A DNA stretch of 12,954 nt from the NCBI GenBank assembly GCA_035460965.1, contig DATHWB010000060.1, positions 1 to 12,954 of the forward strand, given 5' to 3'. Position numbers and translations under genes: made by a program. Position 1 is the first letter of the stretch, and the number at the start of each line of letters is the position of its first letter. The DNA comes from DATHWB01 sp035460965 (GTDB lineage Bacteria > Actinomycetota > Acidimicrobiia > Spongiisociales > ZC4RG35). This document shows, piece after piece, positions 1 through 6,906 of the stretch. The notes under the pieces were generated by a model. It was not told the origin of the DNA. It did no database searches and was given only the letters and a program-made list of their open reading frames with translations.

Positions 1-75
1 AACATCTTCCTCACCTTGATCACCGACCTCGTCGGGTTCGGTGGTTTCCTGATCGTGGCCTCGATCCTCCTCTGA
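1..75 (+). CDS. mgtE: MgtE-family magnesium transporter, C-terminal end only (partial)
   Basis: Frame 1 is open from the window edge to TGA at 73-75 and encodes 24 residues, NIFLTLITDLVGFGGFLIVA then SILL. A final hydrophobic helix with a T-D-x-x-G-F-x-x-F-L pattern is typical of the last membrane segment of MgtE/SLC41 magnesium channels, where the conserved Thr-Asp lies near the ion pathway. MgtE imports Mg2+ across the cytoplasmic membrane. Only the C-terminus is present, so the cytosolic N and CBS domains cannot be checked. The gene converges on the P450 gene with just 4 bp between the two stop codons, leaving no room for a separate terminator. The family call rests on a short stretch and is moderately secure. 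Confidence 0.6.
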   Translation, partial: NIFLTLITDLVGFGGFLIVASILL

Positions 76-79
76 TCCG

Positions 80-1228
80 TCACACCAGCCAGGCGGCAGG
101 CACCGCCTTGGGCTTGCGGAACACGGTGCCCTCCAGCTCGACCGGGCCGGCCAGCCGCAGTCCCGGAAGACGCGCCAACGCGACCGCCAATGCCGCTCGG
201 GTCTCGGCGCGGGCGAGATGCAGTCCGACGCAGTGGTGAGGGCCCTGGGCAAAGGTCAGGTGGGTGCGGGCGTTCTCCCGGCTGACGTCGAAACGGTCCG
301 GATCCGGGTACACGTCCGGGTCGCGGTTGGCTGCCGCCACGGACACCATGACGAAATCCCCGGCGCCGATGGTCACATCACCCAGCTCCGTGTCGCCGAC
401 GGCGAACCGATCCAACTGCACGACCGAGGGCTCCAGTCTGAGGGACTCGTCGACCGCCCGGGTCAACAGATCAGGATCCGACAGCACCAGTTCGAGTTGG
501 TCGGGATGGCTGAGGAGGTGGACGAAGGCAGTGGCGGTGGCACCCTCGCTCGTCTCGATTCCACCGAACAGCATGACCGCCGCGTTCGACACGACTTCCC
601 GCTCCGACAGGGTCCGCCCGGCTTCGGTGAGCAGACCGGACCCTCGGTTCATCTCGTGTCTCACCCGCTCCTCCAACAGTTCGACCGCCGGCGGGACGAC
701 GGCGCCGGTGCGTCCATCCGAGGCGGCCGAGACGGCTGCCACGATGTCGTCGTACCAGCGACGCAACTCGATCGGGTCGGCTTCCTGGAGGTCGAGAGCG
801 GCTGCCACCACCGCAACGGCCAGCGGGCCTGCCAACTCGGCTCGCAGGTCGGCCGCGCCGTTGCCCGCGATCGACTCGACGATGTGACGAGCATGCCGGG
901 AGACGATCCCCGTGAAGTGGTCCCGCACGCGACCCGACCGCAGACCGTGAGCAAAGGGCTCCCGATGACGGGCATGCTCGACTCCGTCGAGGGACAGCAT
1001 CGAGGGACCGAGAACCTGCGCCGTCGAGAAACGCGGGTCGTCGACCGTGAAGCGGTCGGGATCGCGCAGCACCTCGATTGCGAGGTCGCGTCGAGTCACC
1101 ATCCACCCACGCAGCGACGGAATCCACGAGACGGGTTCTGCAGCTCGCAGCCGTGCCAGTGTGCCGTGGAGGTCGTCCTCGAGCACCTGTCGATCGATCC
1201 CGGCGCCGATCGGGAAACGAGCAGCCAT
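80..1228 (-). CDS. Cytochrome P450
   Basis: A 382-residue protein, the usual length for a soluble bacterial P450, which uses a haem-thiolate to insert oxygen from O2 into an organic substrate. All signature motifs are visible. There is a C-helix HxxxR (H85, R89), an I-helix oxygen-activation motif GGIET (222-226) with the acid-alcohol pair, the K-helix ExxR (E261-R264), a meander DPDRF (309-313), and the haem-binding loop FAQGPHHCVG (326-335) with C333 as the thiolate ligand. I chose the ATG at 1226-1228. The frame stays open further upstream, but that extension runs into the lipoprotein gene and reads as Arg/Gly-rich out-of-frame sequence. No ferredoxin or reductase gene is in view, so redox partners must be encoded elsewhere. 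It lies 26 bp downstream of the lipoprotein gene and may be co-transcribed. Substrate unknown. Confidence 0.95.
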   Translation of the reverse strand: MAARFPIGAGIDRQVLEDDLHGTLARLRAAEPVSWIPSLRGWMVTRRDLAIEVLRDPDRFTVDDPRFSTAQVLGPSMLSLDGVEHARHREPFAHGLRSGRVRDHFTGIVSRHARHIVESIAGNGAADLRAELAGPLAVAVVAAALDLQEADPIELRRWYDDIVAAVSAASDGRTGAVVPPAVELLEERVRHEMNRGSGLLTEAGRTLSEREVVSNAAVMLFGGIETSEGATATAFVHLLSHPDQLELVLSDPDLLTRAVDESLRLEPSVVQLDRFAVGDTELGDVTIGAGDFVMVSVAAANRDPDVYPDPDRFDVSRENARTHLTFAQGPHHCVGLHLARAETRAALAVALARLPGLRLAGPVELEGTVFRKPKAVPAAWLV

Positions 1229-1254
1229 CCGGCGGACTGTATCCCGGCCTCGCG

Positions 1255-1752
1255 TCAGCTCCCGACGGCCGTCTCCCCGAACTCGGCGAACGGCCCCTCG
1301 AAGCGGATGATCGCACCGTCGACCAGCGCCACCAGGTAGTGCTCGTCCACCAGGGCCTGCTCCTCCTCGGTCCTGGCTTCCTCGGCCACCCGACCCGCTT
1401 CCAGCGCCTCGGCGTCGTCGAACACGTTGACCTCGAACAGAGCCGTGTCGGATTCGTCGACCAGTTCGCGGATCAGGTTCTCCAGGTCGATGTCGTTGTA
1501 GTCGCCCGGCTCGATCAGCACCCACAGCACCTCGCCGTCAGCGGTGCTGGTCCGAACCACCACCTCGTACTCGGTGATGGCAGGCTCCGCAGGGTCGGCT
1601 GAACCAGCCGTTGTCGTGGTCGTGGTGGTGGCGGGCGCCGCCGTGGTGGTCGTGTCGGCCAGTGTGGTGGTGGTCGTCAGCTCCGCCTCTTCCGGGGAGC
1701 ACGCCGCCAGCGCGATCGCGGCGACCGTCAGAACGATGAATCGGCGAATCAC
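1255..1752 (-). CDS. Putative secreted lipoprotein with Thr-rich linker
   Basis: A 165-residue protein of unknown function. The N-terminus is a lipoprotein signal: MIRR, a hydrophobic core, then lipobox LAAC with the acylated cysteine at residue 18. A low-complexity Thr/Ala stretch (about 26-50) probably acts as an extended, possibly glycosylated, wall-spanning linker. The remaining 110 residues form an acidic, alternating beta/alpha globular domain (60-165) that I do not recognise. The start is GTG at 1750-1752, supported by GGAGG 7 nt upstream, one of few clear Shine-Dalgarno sites in the window. The gene precedes the P450 by 26 bp on the same strand. The antisense strand over the Thr tract is a Val-rich open frame and is not a gene. 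Confidence 0.8.
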   Translation of the reverse strand: MIRRFIVLTVAAIALAACSPEEAELTTTTTLADTTTTAAPATTTTTTTAGSADPAEPAITEYEVVVRTSTADGEVLWVLIEPGDYNDIDLENLIRELVDESDTALFEVNVFDDAEALEAGRVAEEARTEEEQALVDEHYLVALVDGAIIRFEGPFAEFGETAVGS

Positions 1753-1842
1753 GTCGGAACCTCCATGCTCGTCGGTTGCACTGTCGGGCGTGTCACCCGG
1801 CCCTACCCGACCTGACGACCTCTCGGTCGCCGGTGCCCCGCA

Positions 1843-1859
1843 CGGGATTCCACATCCCG
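1843..1859 (-). terminator. Weak hairpin downstream of the aminotransferase gene
   Basis: Inverted repeat CGGGAT (1843-1848) and ATCCCG (1854-1859) with a 5-nt loop, starting 33 nt beyond the aminotransferase stop. There is no T-run on the leftward strand, so it is at best a weak terminator or attenuator between the four-gene operon and the lipoprotein/P450 pair. It could be chance. Confidence 0.25.
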
Positions 1860-1891
1860 GCCTCCGAATCCAGGCTACCCGGGGATGCCCA

Positions 1892-2704
1892 CTACGAACG
1901 GACGGTGGCGATCACGTGATCTCGGAAGCGACTCGCCAGGTTCCGCGTCAGCGGTCCCGGCCGGAACTCCTGCTCACCCACCGAGACGACCGGCGTCACC
2001 TCCTTGACGGTGCTCACCGCCAGTACCTCGTCGGCGGTCAGCACGTCGTCGAGCTGGAACCGGCCGGTGTCGACCGCCAGGCCCTCCTCCTCGGCGAGCC
2101 TCAACACATGTCGCCGGGTGATCGAATCGAGGATCCCGAGCTCCAGGGCTGGAGCGGAGATGACCTCGCCACGGATCCACAACACGCCGAATGTCGGACC
2201 CTCCAGCACGGCACCGTCGTCGGTGAGCAGCAATGCGTCGTCGAACCCGTCGCGGCCCGCCGATCGGGTGGCCGCCTGGTGCGGCGCATACGAGGTGGTC
2301 TTGACGCCGGACAACTCCCATGGCCTGCCGGCCGGATGCCAGGGGGCGGGCCACGGACGCAGCCGCAGCGCGCTCGGAGTGAACGGCACACGATGATGGA
2401 TGACGACGACGCGCTCCTCCCCGGACGCCCCGGGCACGACGTCGCCTCGGCTGACGATGACGCGCACCACTCCGTCGCCGCCTTCGGCCGCGGCCGAGCG
2501 CATCCACGATCCGATTCGTTCGCCGTCGGGCAAGTCGATCCCCATGGCGGCAGCGCTGTGCGCCAGACGGGCGAGGTGCTCGTCGAGCGCGAACAGTCGC
2601 CCGCCGTAACTGCGGACGGCCTCGAACACCCCGTCACCCCGCACCACGGTGGAGTCGGTCACGGCGATCGCCGCCTGTCGAACCCCGTCGACGAAGGTGA
2701 TCAT
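1892..2704 (-). CDS. Class IV PLP aminotransferase (aminodeoxychorismate lyase / branched-chain aminotransferase family)
   Basis: A 270-residue fold-type IV PLP enzyme, near the length of aminodeoxychorismate lyase (PabC) and D-amino-acid transaminase and shorter than typical IlvE. Conserved features are the N-terminal DGVFEAVR (24-31), LDEHLARL (40-47), the PLP-binding lysine K135 in GVKTTSY, and FDDALLLTDDGAVLEGPTFG (154-173) with the PLP-contacting E168. A GILDSITRRHVL segment (190-201) supplies the phosphate-binding loop, and STVKEVTPV (231-239) lies near the C-terminus. The size slightly favours PabC-like activity (4-amino-4-deoxychorismate to p-aminobenzoate plus pyruvate, for folate), but subfamily members cannot be told apart reliably by eye, so no symbol is given. 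The ATG at 2702-2704 overlaps the NAD synthetase stop as ATGA, implying translational coupling at the end of the operon. Confidence 0.88.
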   Translation of the reverse strand: MITFVDGVRQAAIAVTDSTVVRGDGVFEAVRSYGGRLFALDEHLARLAHSAAAMGIDLPDGERIGSWMRSAAAEGGDGVVRVIVSRGDVVPGASGEERVVVIHHRVPFTPSALRLRPWPAPWHPAGRPWELSGVKTTSYAPHQAATRSAGRDGFDDALLLTDDGAVLEGPTFGVLWIRGEVISAPALELGILDSITRRHVLRLAEEEGLAVDTGRFQLDDVLTADEVLAVSTVKEVTPVVSVGEQEFRPGPLTRNLASRFRDHVIATVRS

Positions 2705-4341
2705 GGTCGGAACCGATTCGTGATGGGGAGCCGACGATCCCGGCCGAAGGCCTTGGTGGTGACCTTGACACCGGGGGCAGACTGTCGACGCTTGTACTCG
2801 TTGAGGTCCACCATCCGTGCGATCCTCACCACGAGTTCCTCGTCGAATCCGTCCGCCACGATCTCACCCACACCCATGTCGCCCTCGATGTACCGCTCGA
2901 GTATGGCGTCGAGGAGCTCGTACGGCGGCAGACTGTCCGTGTCCTTCTGGTCTGGACGCAGCTCGGCCGACGGCGGCTTGTCGATCGTGCTCTGCGGGAT
3001 GACGACGCCGTCACGGTTCCGCCAGCGGGCGAGGTCGAACACCAACGTCTTGAAGACGTCCTTCAGCCCCGCATAGCCGCCCGCCATGTCGCCGTAGAGG
3101 GTGGCGTATCCGGCCGCCATCTCAGACTTGTTGCCAGTGGCCACGACCATCGGACCGTGCTTGTTGGAGACCGCCATCAGCAGCGCACCCCGAATCCGTG
3201 ACTGGATGTTCTCCTCCGCCACGCCTGGCCGAGTCCCCTGGAACACCGGTGCGAGGGCGGTCAGGTACGTGGCGAAGATGTCGTCCATCGGGATCTCGTC
3301 GAACCGCAGTCCGAGGTTGGCGGCGAGCTCCTTCGAGTCGGTGACGGACCCTTCCGAGCTGTAGCGGGACGGCATCGTGATGCCCCACACGTTGGCTCCG
3401 CCCAGGGCATCGGCGGCGATGGCGGCGGTGAGCGCCGAGTCGATCCCACCGGACAGGCCTATCACCACGCGATCGAAACCGTTCTTGCGGCAGTAATCCC
3501 CGAGCCCGGTGACGAGCGCCCGGTACACCTCCTCGGTGGGCTCGAGGAGTTCGGCGACACAACACGGATCCGCGGCCTCGCCGGCGACGGGGACGTCCAC
3601 CACGAAGCGGTCCTCCTCGAACTGAGGGGAGCGATGAAGCACCGATCCGTCAGCCGCCAGCACGAGGGAGGCGCCGTCGAAGACCAGCTCGTCTTGCCCA
3701 CCAACCAGGTTGACGTACACCACCGGTGCTCCAGCTGCTCGCGCCCGCGCCGCCAGCATCGCTTCGCGGTCGCGGGCCTTCCCGCGGTGGAACGGGGAGG
3801 CATTGATGTTGAGGAGTATGCGGGCGCCCGCCTGCGCCTGGGCATGCGGCGGCCCGTCCGCCACCCATATGTCCTCGCACACCGAGACACCGACCGTCAC
3901 CCCGCCGATCTGCCAAACCCGATCGGGTCGGTCCCCGGCGACGAAGTACCGGTCCTCGTCGAAGACGCCGTAGTTCGGCAGCCGCACCTTGTGATAGACC
4001 CCCCGGACCCGGCCGCCCTGGAGAACCGCCGCCGCATTGGCGACGGTGCGCGGGATGGCGTCGTCCGAAACCCCCTCACCGTCCGCTTCGTCCACGAAGC
4101 CGACCACCACGGTCGTCCGGCCGGTGAGTCCGGCCAGACGTTCCACCGCCTGCCGGTTCGCGGTCACGAATTCCGGACGCAACACCAGGTCCTCGGGCGG
4201 ATAACCGGTGACGGCCAACTCGGGCAGGAGCAGGACATCGGCGGCCTGATCCTCGGCCCACTCGATGGTCTCGGCGATCCGCGCTTCGTTGCCGGCGATG
4301 TCCCCGACGGTCAGATTCAGCTGGGCACCCGCCACGCGCAT
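2701..4341 (-). CDS. nadE: Glutamine-dependent NAD+ synthetase
   Basis: A 546-residue two-domain enzyme for the last step of NAD biosynthesis, deamido-NAD + ATP + glutamine to NAD+. The N-terminal nitrilase-fold glutaminase (about 1-265) carries the Glu-Lys-Cys triad: E41 in LLLPELAVTGYPPEDL, K118 in VYHKVRLPNYGVFDE and C155 in VSVCEDIW. The C-terminal synthetase (about 270-546) has the N-type ATP pyrophosphatase P-loop LSGGIDS (296-302), a MPSRYSSEGS loop (323-332), ATGNKSEMAAGYATLYGD (401-418) and STIDKPPSAELRPDQKDTDS (451-470). The length fits the shorter bacterial two-domain type rather than the roughly 680-residue mycobacterial enzyme. Having its own glutaminase lets it use glutamine instead of free ammonia. 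It starts 4 nt after the adenosine deaminase stop and overlaps the aminotransferase start by 4 nt, so it is operon-internal. Confidence 0.97.
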   Translation of the reverse strand: MRVAGAQLNLTVGDIAGNEARIAETIEWAEDQAADVLLLPELAVTGYPPEDLVLRPEFVTANRQAVERLAGLTGRTTVVVGFVDEADGEGVSDDAIPRTVANAAAVLQGGRVRGVYHKVRLPNYGVFDEDRYFVAGDRPDRVWQIGGVTVGVSVCEDIWVADGPPHAQAQAGARILLNINASPFHRGKARDREAMLAARARAAGAPVVYVNLVGGQDELVFDGASLVLAADGSVLHRSPQFEEDRFVVDVPVAGEAADPCCVAELLEPTEEVYRALVTGLGDYCRKNGFDRVVIGLSGGIDSALTAAIAADALGGANVWGITMPSRYSSEGSVTDSKELAANLGLRFDEIPMDDIFATYLTALAPVFQGTRPGVAEENIQSRIRGALLMAVSNKHGPMVVATGNKSEMAAGYATLYGDMAGGYAGLKDVFKTLVFDLARWRNRDGVVIPQSTIDKPPSAELRPDQKDTDSLPPYELLDAILERYIEGDMGVGEIVADGFDEELVVRIARMVDLNEYKRRQSAPGVKVTTKAFGRDRRLPITNRFRP

Positions 4342-4345
4342 GAGC

Positions 4346-5368
4346 TCAGGCTACCGGTGCCTCGGTCAGCCCCTGCCACCACGTCGCCAGACCCACGTGG
4401 AGATCCCGCTTGACGGCAGGAGGGGCCCACGACGCATCGACCGCGTTCTCGGACAGCATCCGCAGCGACGCCAGATCCACCCCCAGTGCGTGCAGAGCTG
4501 CGTACTCCCCGGCGAGCGAACACCCGAACATCGCAGGATCGTCGGTGTTCAGCGTGACGAACGCCCCTTCTTCGATCAGCCGCCGGATCGGATGCGATGC
4601 CAGCGAGTCGACCACGCCGGTTCGCACGTTCGACGTGGGGCACATCTCCAGCGGAATCTGTCGTTCGACCAGCGTCGCCACCAGCTCCCGATCCTCCACC
4701 GCTCTCACCCCGTGGCCGATACGGTCCACGCCGAGATCCTCGACGGCCTGCCAGACGCTCTCCGGCCCCGCTGCCTCCCCGGCGTGCGCAGTCAGCCGCA
4801 GACCCGCCTCGCGAGCCCGGTCGAACACGGGAGCGAAGGGAGCGGCCGGATAGAGCTGCTCGGAGCCGCCGATCGTGATCCCGACCACCCCGGTCTCGGA
4901 AGCGACCTCGATGACCGCCTCCAGCGTGCGCATCGCCGTCTGCGGCTGGGTGTCCCGCACGAGATCGGGAACCAGCGCCACCGTGACTTCAGGATGCCGG
5001 TCGAGCCCCCGCCGCACGGCATGGAGCAGCTCGCCGGGCGGAAGCGGTGAATCCGTCGGCGACACATACGCCTCCACGTACCGATGGCCCTGCCGCGCCA
5101 GGTCTTCGGCCACGGCTGCCGCCAGCAGCTCGTAGTCGTCGAAGGTCGTGTGGAACCGCAGCTTCCACTCCCAGGTGCCGATGAAGTGGGCGAAGTCCCG
5201 GAATTCGAACCGTCGACGGAGAGCCTCGGGATCGGGCACCTCGGGATCGCCGCCATGCCGCTCCACCAGCTCCCACATCGTGGGAAGCGGGATGGCGCCT
5301 TCCAGGTGGAGGTGGAGCTCCACCTTCGGCATCGACTCCCAGTCGACGGGCGGCTCAGCCTGCGGCAT
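4346..5368 (-). CDS. add: Adenosine deaminase family protein (adenosine or adenine deaminase)
   Basis: A 340-residue zinc amidohydrolase of the adenosine deaminase family, which hydrolyses adenosine (or adenine) to inosine (hypoxanthine) plus ammonia in purine salvage. All metal and catalytic residues are visible: H19 and H21 in VELHLHLEGA, H195 and catalytic E198 in LTAHAGEA, H219 in RIGHG, and D276-D277 in LNTDDPAMFG. The EMCPTSN motif (241-247) is also typical. The ATG at 5366-5368 overlaps the methyltransferase end by 14 nt. An internal ATG at 5332 (MPKVELHLHLEG) is possible and has GGAG close upstream, so the first 12 residues are uncertain. A longer reading from 5416 lies inside the methyltransferase and looks non-coding. 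Adenosine and adenine deaminases of this family cannot be separated with confidence here. Confidence 0.93.
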   Translation of the reverse strand: MPQAEPPVDWESMPKVELHLHLEGAIPLPTMWELVERHGGDPEVPDPEALRRRFEFRDFAHFIGTWEWKLRFHTTFDDYELLAAAVAEDLARQGHRYVEAYVSPTDSPLPPGELLHAVRRGLDRHPEVTVALVPDLVRDTQPQTAMRTLEAVIEVASETGVVGITIGGSEQLYPAAPFAPVFDRAREAGLRLTAHAGEAAGPESVWQAVEDLGVDRIGHGVRAVEDRELVATLVERQIPLEMCPTSNVRTGVVDSLASHPIRRLIEEGAFVTLNTDDPAMFGCSLAGEYAALHALGVDLASLRMLSENAVDASWAPPAVKRDLHVGLATWWQGLTEAPVA

Positions 5369-6740
5369 GGGCGGCGAGACGGGCTCGGCCCGCCGGGTCG
5401 AGCAACTCCACGACATCGAACACGGGGCGTTCGGGACCGACGATTTCGTCGAGGATCCGGGCGGCGGGCGAGCGATCCGGGGGGAGATGGGTGGTGAGCA
5501 GCACGAGCCGACGGTCCGCTCGGTGCCGATCCACGACCGTCGCTCTCCCTATCGCCCTCCACAGGACATCGGTTCGCACCAGACCGGGAGCGGAAGCGGT
5601 GAAGGCGCCGTGCAGATCGAACAGCCAGCGTGCGCCGCTCGTGTCCGACGCTTCGAAGGTGATCTCGACTCCTGGGCCCACCCGAACGCCTTCGCTCACG
5701 GTGTGGAAACCGGCGTCCTCCAGCACCGCGGCCGCGACGTCGCGGACAGACCGACCGGTGCGCACCGCCATCTCGGTGGCGGTAACGGGGTCGGGACCTT
5801 CGTCGTGCGGGTTGCGCGGAGCGGGCGAGTCGTCGGGCCGCTCGGCGGCCACACGGTCGACCGCCCGCTGGTGGTAGTCGGGATCGATCTCATATCCGAC
5901 GAAGTGCCGTCCGGCCCGCAGGGCGGCGACCGCCGTCGTGCCCGAGCCCATGAACGGATCGAGAACCAGGTCACCCCGGTACGTCAGCAACTCGATGAGA
6001 CGGCGGGGGAGCTCGACGGGGAACGGCGCCGGATGATTGACCCGCGTGGCGCTCTCCGAGGGGATCTCCCAGATGTCGGTGGTGGCCTCCATGAACTCGT
6101 CTCGCCAGATGTCCGACACGTGCGGCCAACCGTGCTCGGCTCGCTCCCCCGGCGGGACCGCCCGGTCGAACCGTCCCTTGGATGCGACCACGATTCGTTC
6201 ACTCAGGTCGCGCAACACCGGGTTGGCAGGCCGCTGGAAAGTGCCCCAAGCCGTCGATCCCGAAGCCCCTCTGGCCTTCACCCACACCACTTCACCCCGC
6301 AGCAAGAGCCCGAGATGCTCGAAGATCCGCGCCACGTCGCCCGACAGCGAGCGGTACGGCCGGCGACCCAGGTTGGCCACGTTGACGGCGATCCGGCCAC
6401 CCGGCTCGAGGGTCCGAATGCACTCGGCGAACACCTCCTCCAGCCCCTTCAGGTACGCCTGGTAGGAAGCCGGGACGTGCCCCCTGCCCATCTCCTCCTC
6501 GTACTCCTTACCGGCGAAGTACGGAGGTGACGTGACCACCAGTGCGACCGAGTCCGACGGGACGGCATCCATGCTGCGGGCGTCGCCCAGGTGGATGGTG
6601 TCGAGATCCTTCTCCCAGTGGACGTGGCGGTCCTGGCTGATCAGCGGGGGATCGAACCGTTCGTAGAAGGGCGAGGCGTCGTGGCTCTCGCGTCGAGAGG
6701 AGCCGAAGTTGGAGGTTCGTGTCTTTCTCGACTCCACCAC
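5355..6740 (-). CDS. Site-specific DNA methyltransferase (N4-cytosine/N6-adenine class) with extra C-terminal domain
   Basis: A 461-residue protein. Residues about 46-300 are an AdoMet-dependent amino-methyltransferase. Catalytic motif IV is TSPPY (70-74, in VVTSPPYFAGKEYEEEMGRG), followed by LEPGGRIAVNVANLGRRPY (111-129). The AdoMet-binding motif I is DPFMGSGTTAVAALRAGR (261-278) and lies after motif IV, the beta-class order. An SPPY rather than DPPY motif leans toward N4-methylcytosine. Residues about 318-461 form a separate domain (TATEMAVRTG, then LFDLHGAF, TDVLWRAIGRA, LVLLTTHLP) that I cannot assign with confidence. Its strand-rich pattern loosely recalls a degenerate restriction-endonuclease fold, but no convincing D/ExK is seen. 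The GTG at 6738-6740 is supported by a TAGCCT box 7 nt upstream, implying a leaderless transcript. No cognate nuclease gene is nearby. It heads the operon with add, nadE and the aminotransferase. Confidence 0.88.
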   Translation of the reverse strand: MVESRKTRTSNFGSSRRESHDASPFYERFDPPLISQDRHVHWEKDLDTIHLGDARSMDAVPSDSVALVVTSPPYFAGKEYEEEMGRGHVPASYQAYLKGLEEVFAECIRTLEPGGRIAVNVANLGRRPYRSLSGDVARIFEHLGLLLRGEVVWVKARGASGSTAWGTFQRPANPVLRDLSERIVVASKGRFDRAVPPGERAEHGWPHVSDIWRDEFMEATTDIWEIPSESATRVNHPAPFPVELPRRLIELLTYRGDLVLDPFMGSGTTAVAALRAGRHFVGYEIDPDYHQRAVDRVAAERPDDSPAPRNPHDEGPDPVTATEMAVRTGRSVRDVAAAVLEDAGFHTVSEGVRVGPGVEITFEASDTSGARWLFDLHGAFTASAPGLVRTDVLWRAIGRATVVDRHRADRRLVLLTTHLPPDRSPAARILDEIVGPERPVFDVVELLDPAGRARLAAHAAG

Positions 6741-6747
6741 CGTCGAC

Positions 6748-6753
6748 AGGCTA
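6748..6753 (-). promoter_or_regulatory. Putative -10 box of the methyltransferase operon (leaderless)
   Basis: On the minus strand TAGCCT lies 7 nt before the GTG start at 6740, matching the TAnnnT -10 pattern. Transcription would begin at or next to the start codon. There is no recognisable -35 and no Shine-Dalgarno site. Confidence 0.5.
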
Positions 6754-6832
6754 ACGGGGGGCTACCCGGCGGCCGGGCGAGCCGATGCCGGCCACGAGCA
6801 GGCGATGGGGTCGCGACCCTTCGGGGGCGAGG

Positions 6833-6862
6833 GGCTCGCCGGCGAGCCGGTCCGATACCGGC
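6833..6862. promoter_or_regulatory. Palindrome cluster upstream of the M20 amidohydrolase, operator-like
   Basis: A perfect 16-bp palindrome GGCTCGCC/GGCGAGCC (6833-6848) runs into a second dyad, GCCGGT (6846-6851) and ACCGGC (6857-6862) with a 5-nt spacer. Both lie between the divergent methyltransferase and amidohydrolase promoters, about 30-60 bp upstream of the amidohydrolase -10 box. They could bind a dimeric regulator. GC-rich DNA makes such palindromes fairly easy by chance. Confidence 0.3.
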
Positions 6863-6890
6863 CGCCTCGGTCGTCCAGCTGGACCCGGTG

Positions 6891-6896
6891 TACCCT
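6891..6896 (+). promoter_or_regulatory. Putative -10 box of the M20 amidohydrolase
   Basis: TACCCT lies 10 nt before the ATG at 6907. The same hexamer sits 9 nt upstream of the VIT-family gene, in a similar context (TACCCTT followed by a TCCCG). This supports a start at 6907 with little or no leader. Confidence 0.45.
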
Positions 6897-6906
6897 TCCC
6901 GACCTC

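Noticed and set aside
1229..1525. N-terminal extension of the P450 frame by 99 residues.
   Set aside because: It overlaps the lipoprotein gene, has Arg/Gly-rich composition and would exceed normal P450 length without adding a known domain.
1600..1690. GTGGTGG-rich low-complexity stretch considered as a microsatellite or regulatory repeat.
   Set aside because: On the minus strand it simply encodes the Thr-rich linker of the lipoprotein, with irregular codons and no fixed unit.
1544..3076. A 510-residue plus-strand open frame over the lipoprotein, aminotransferase and nadE genes.
   Set aside because: It is antisense to three well-supported genes, rich in Arg/Gly/His with no recognisable domain, and is a by-product of high-GC codon usage.
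5355..6740. Methyltransferase considered as part of a restriction-modification or phage-defence island.
   Set aside because: No nuclease, specificity subunit, helicase or mobile-element gene is adjacent, and the downstream partners are housekeeping metabolic genes.
6709..6906. N-terminal extension of the amidohydrolase to an upstream ATG.
   Set aside because: The extension overlaps the divergent methyltransferase start and has no M20 similarity, while a TACCCT box and ATG at 6907 fit the family's N-terminus.
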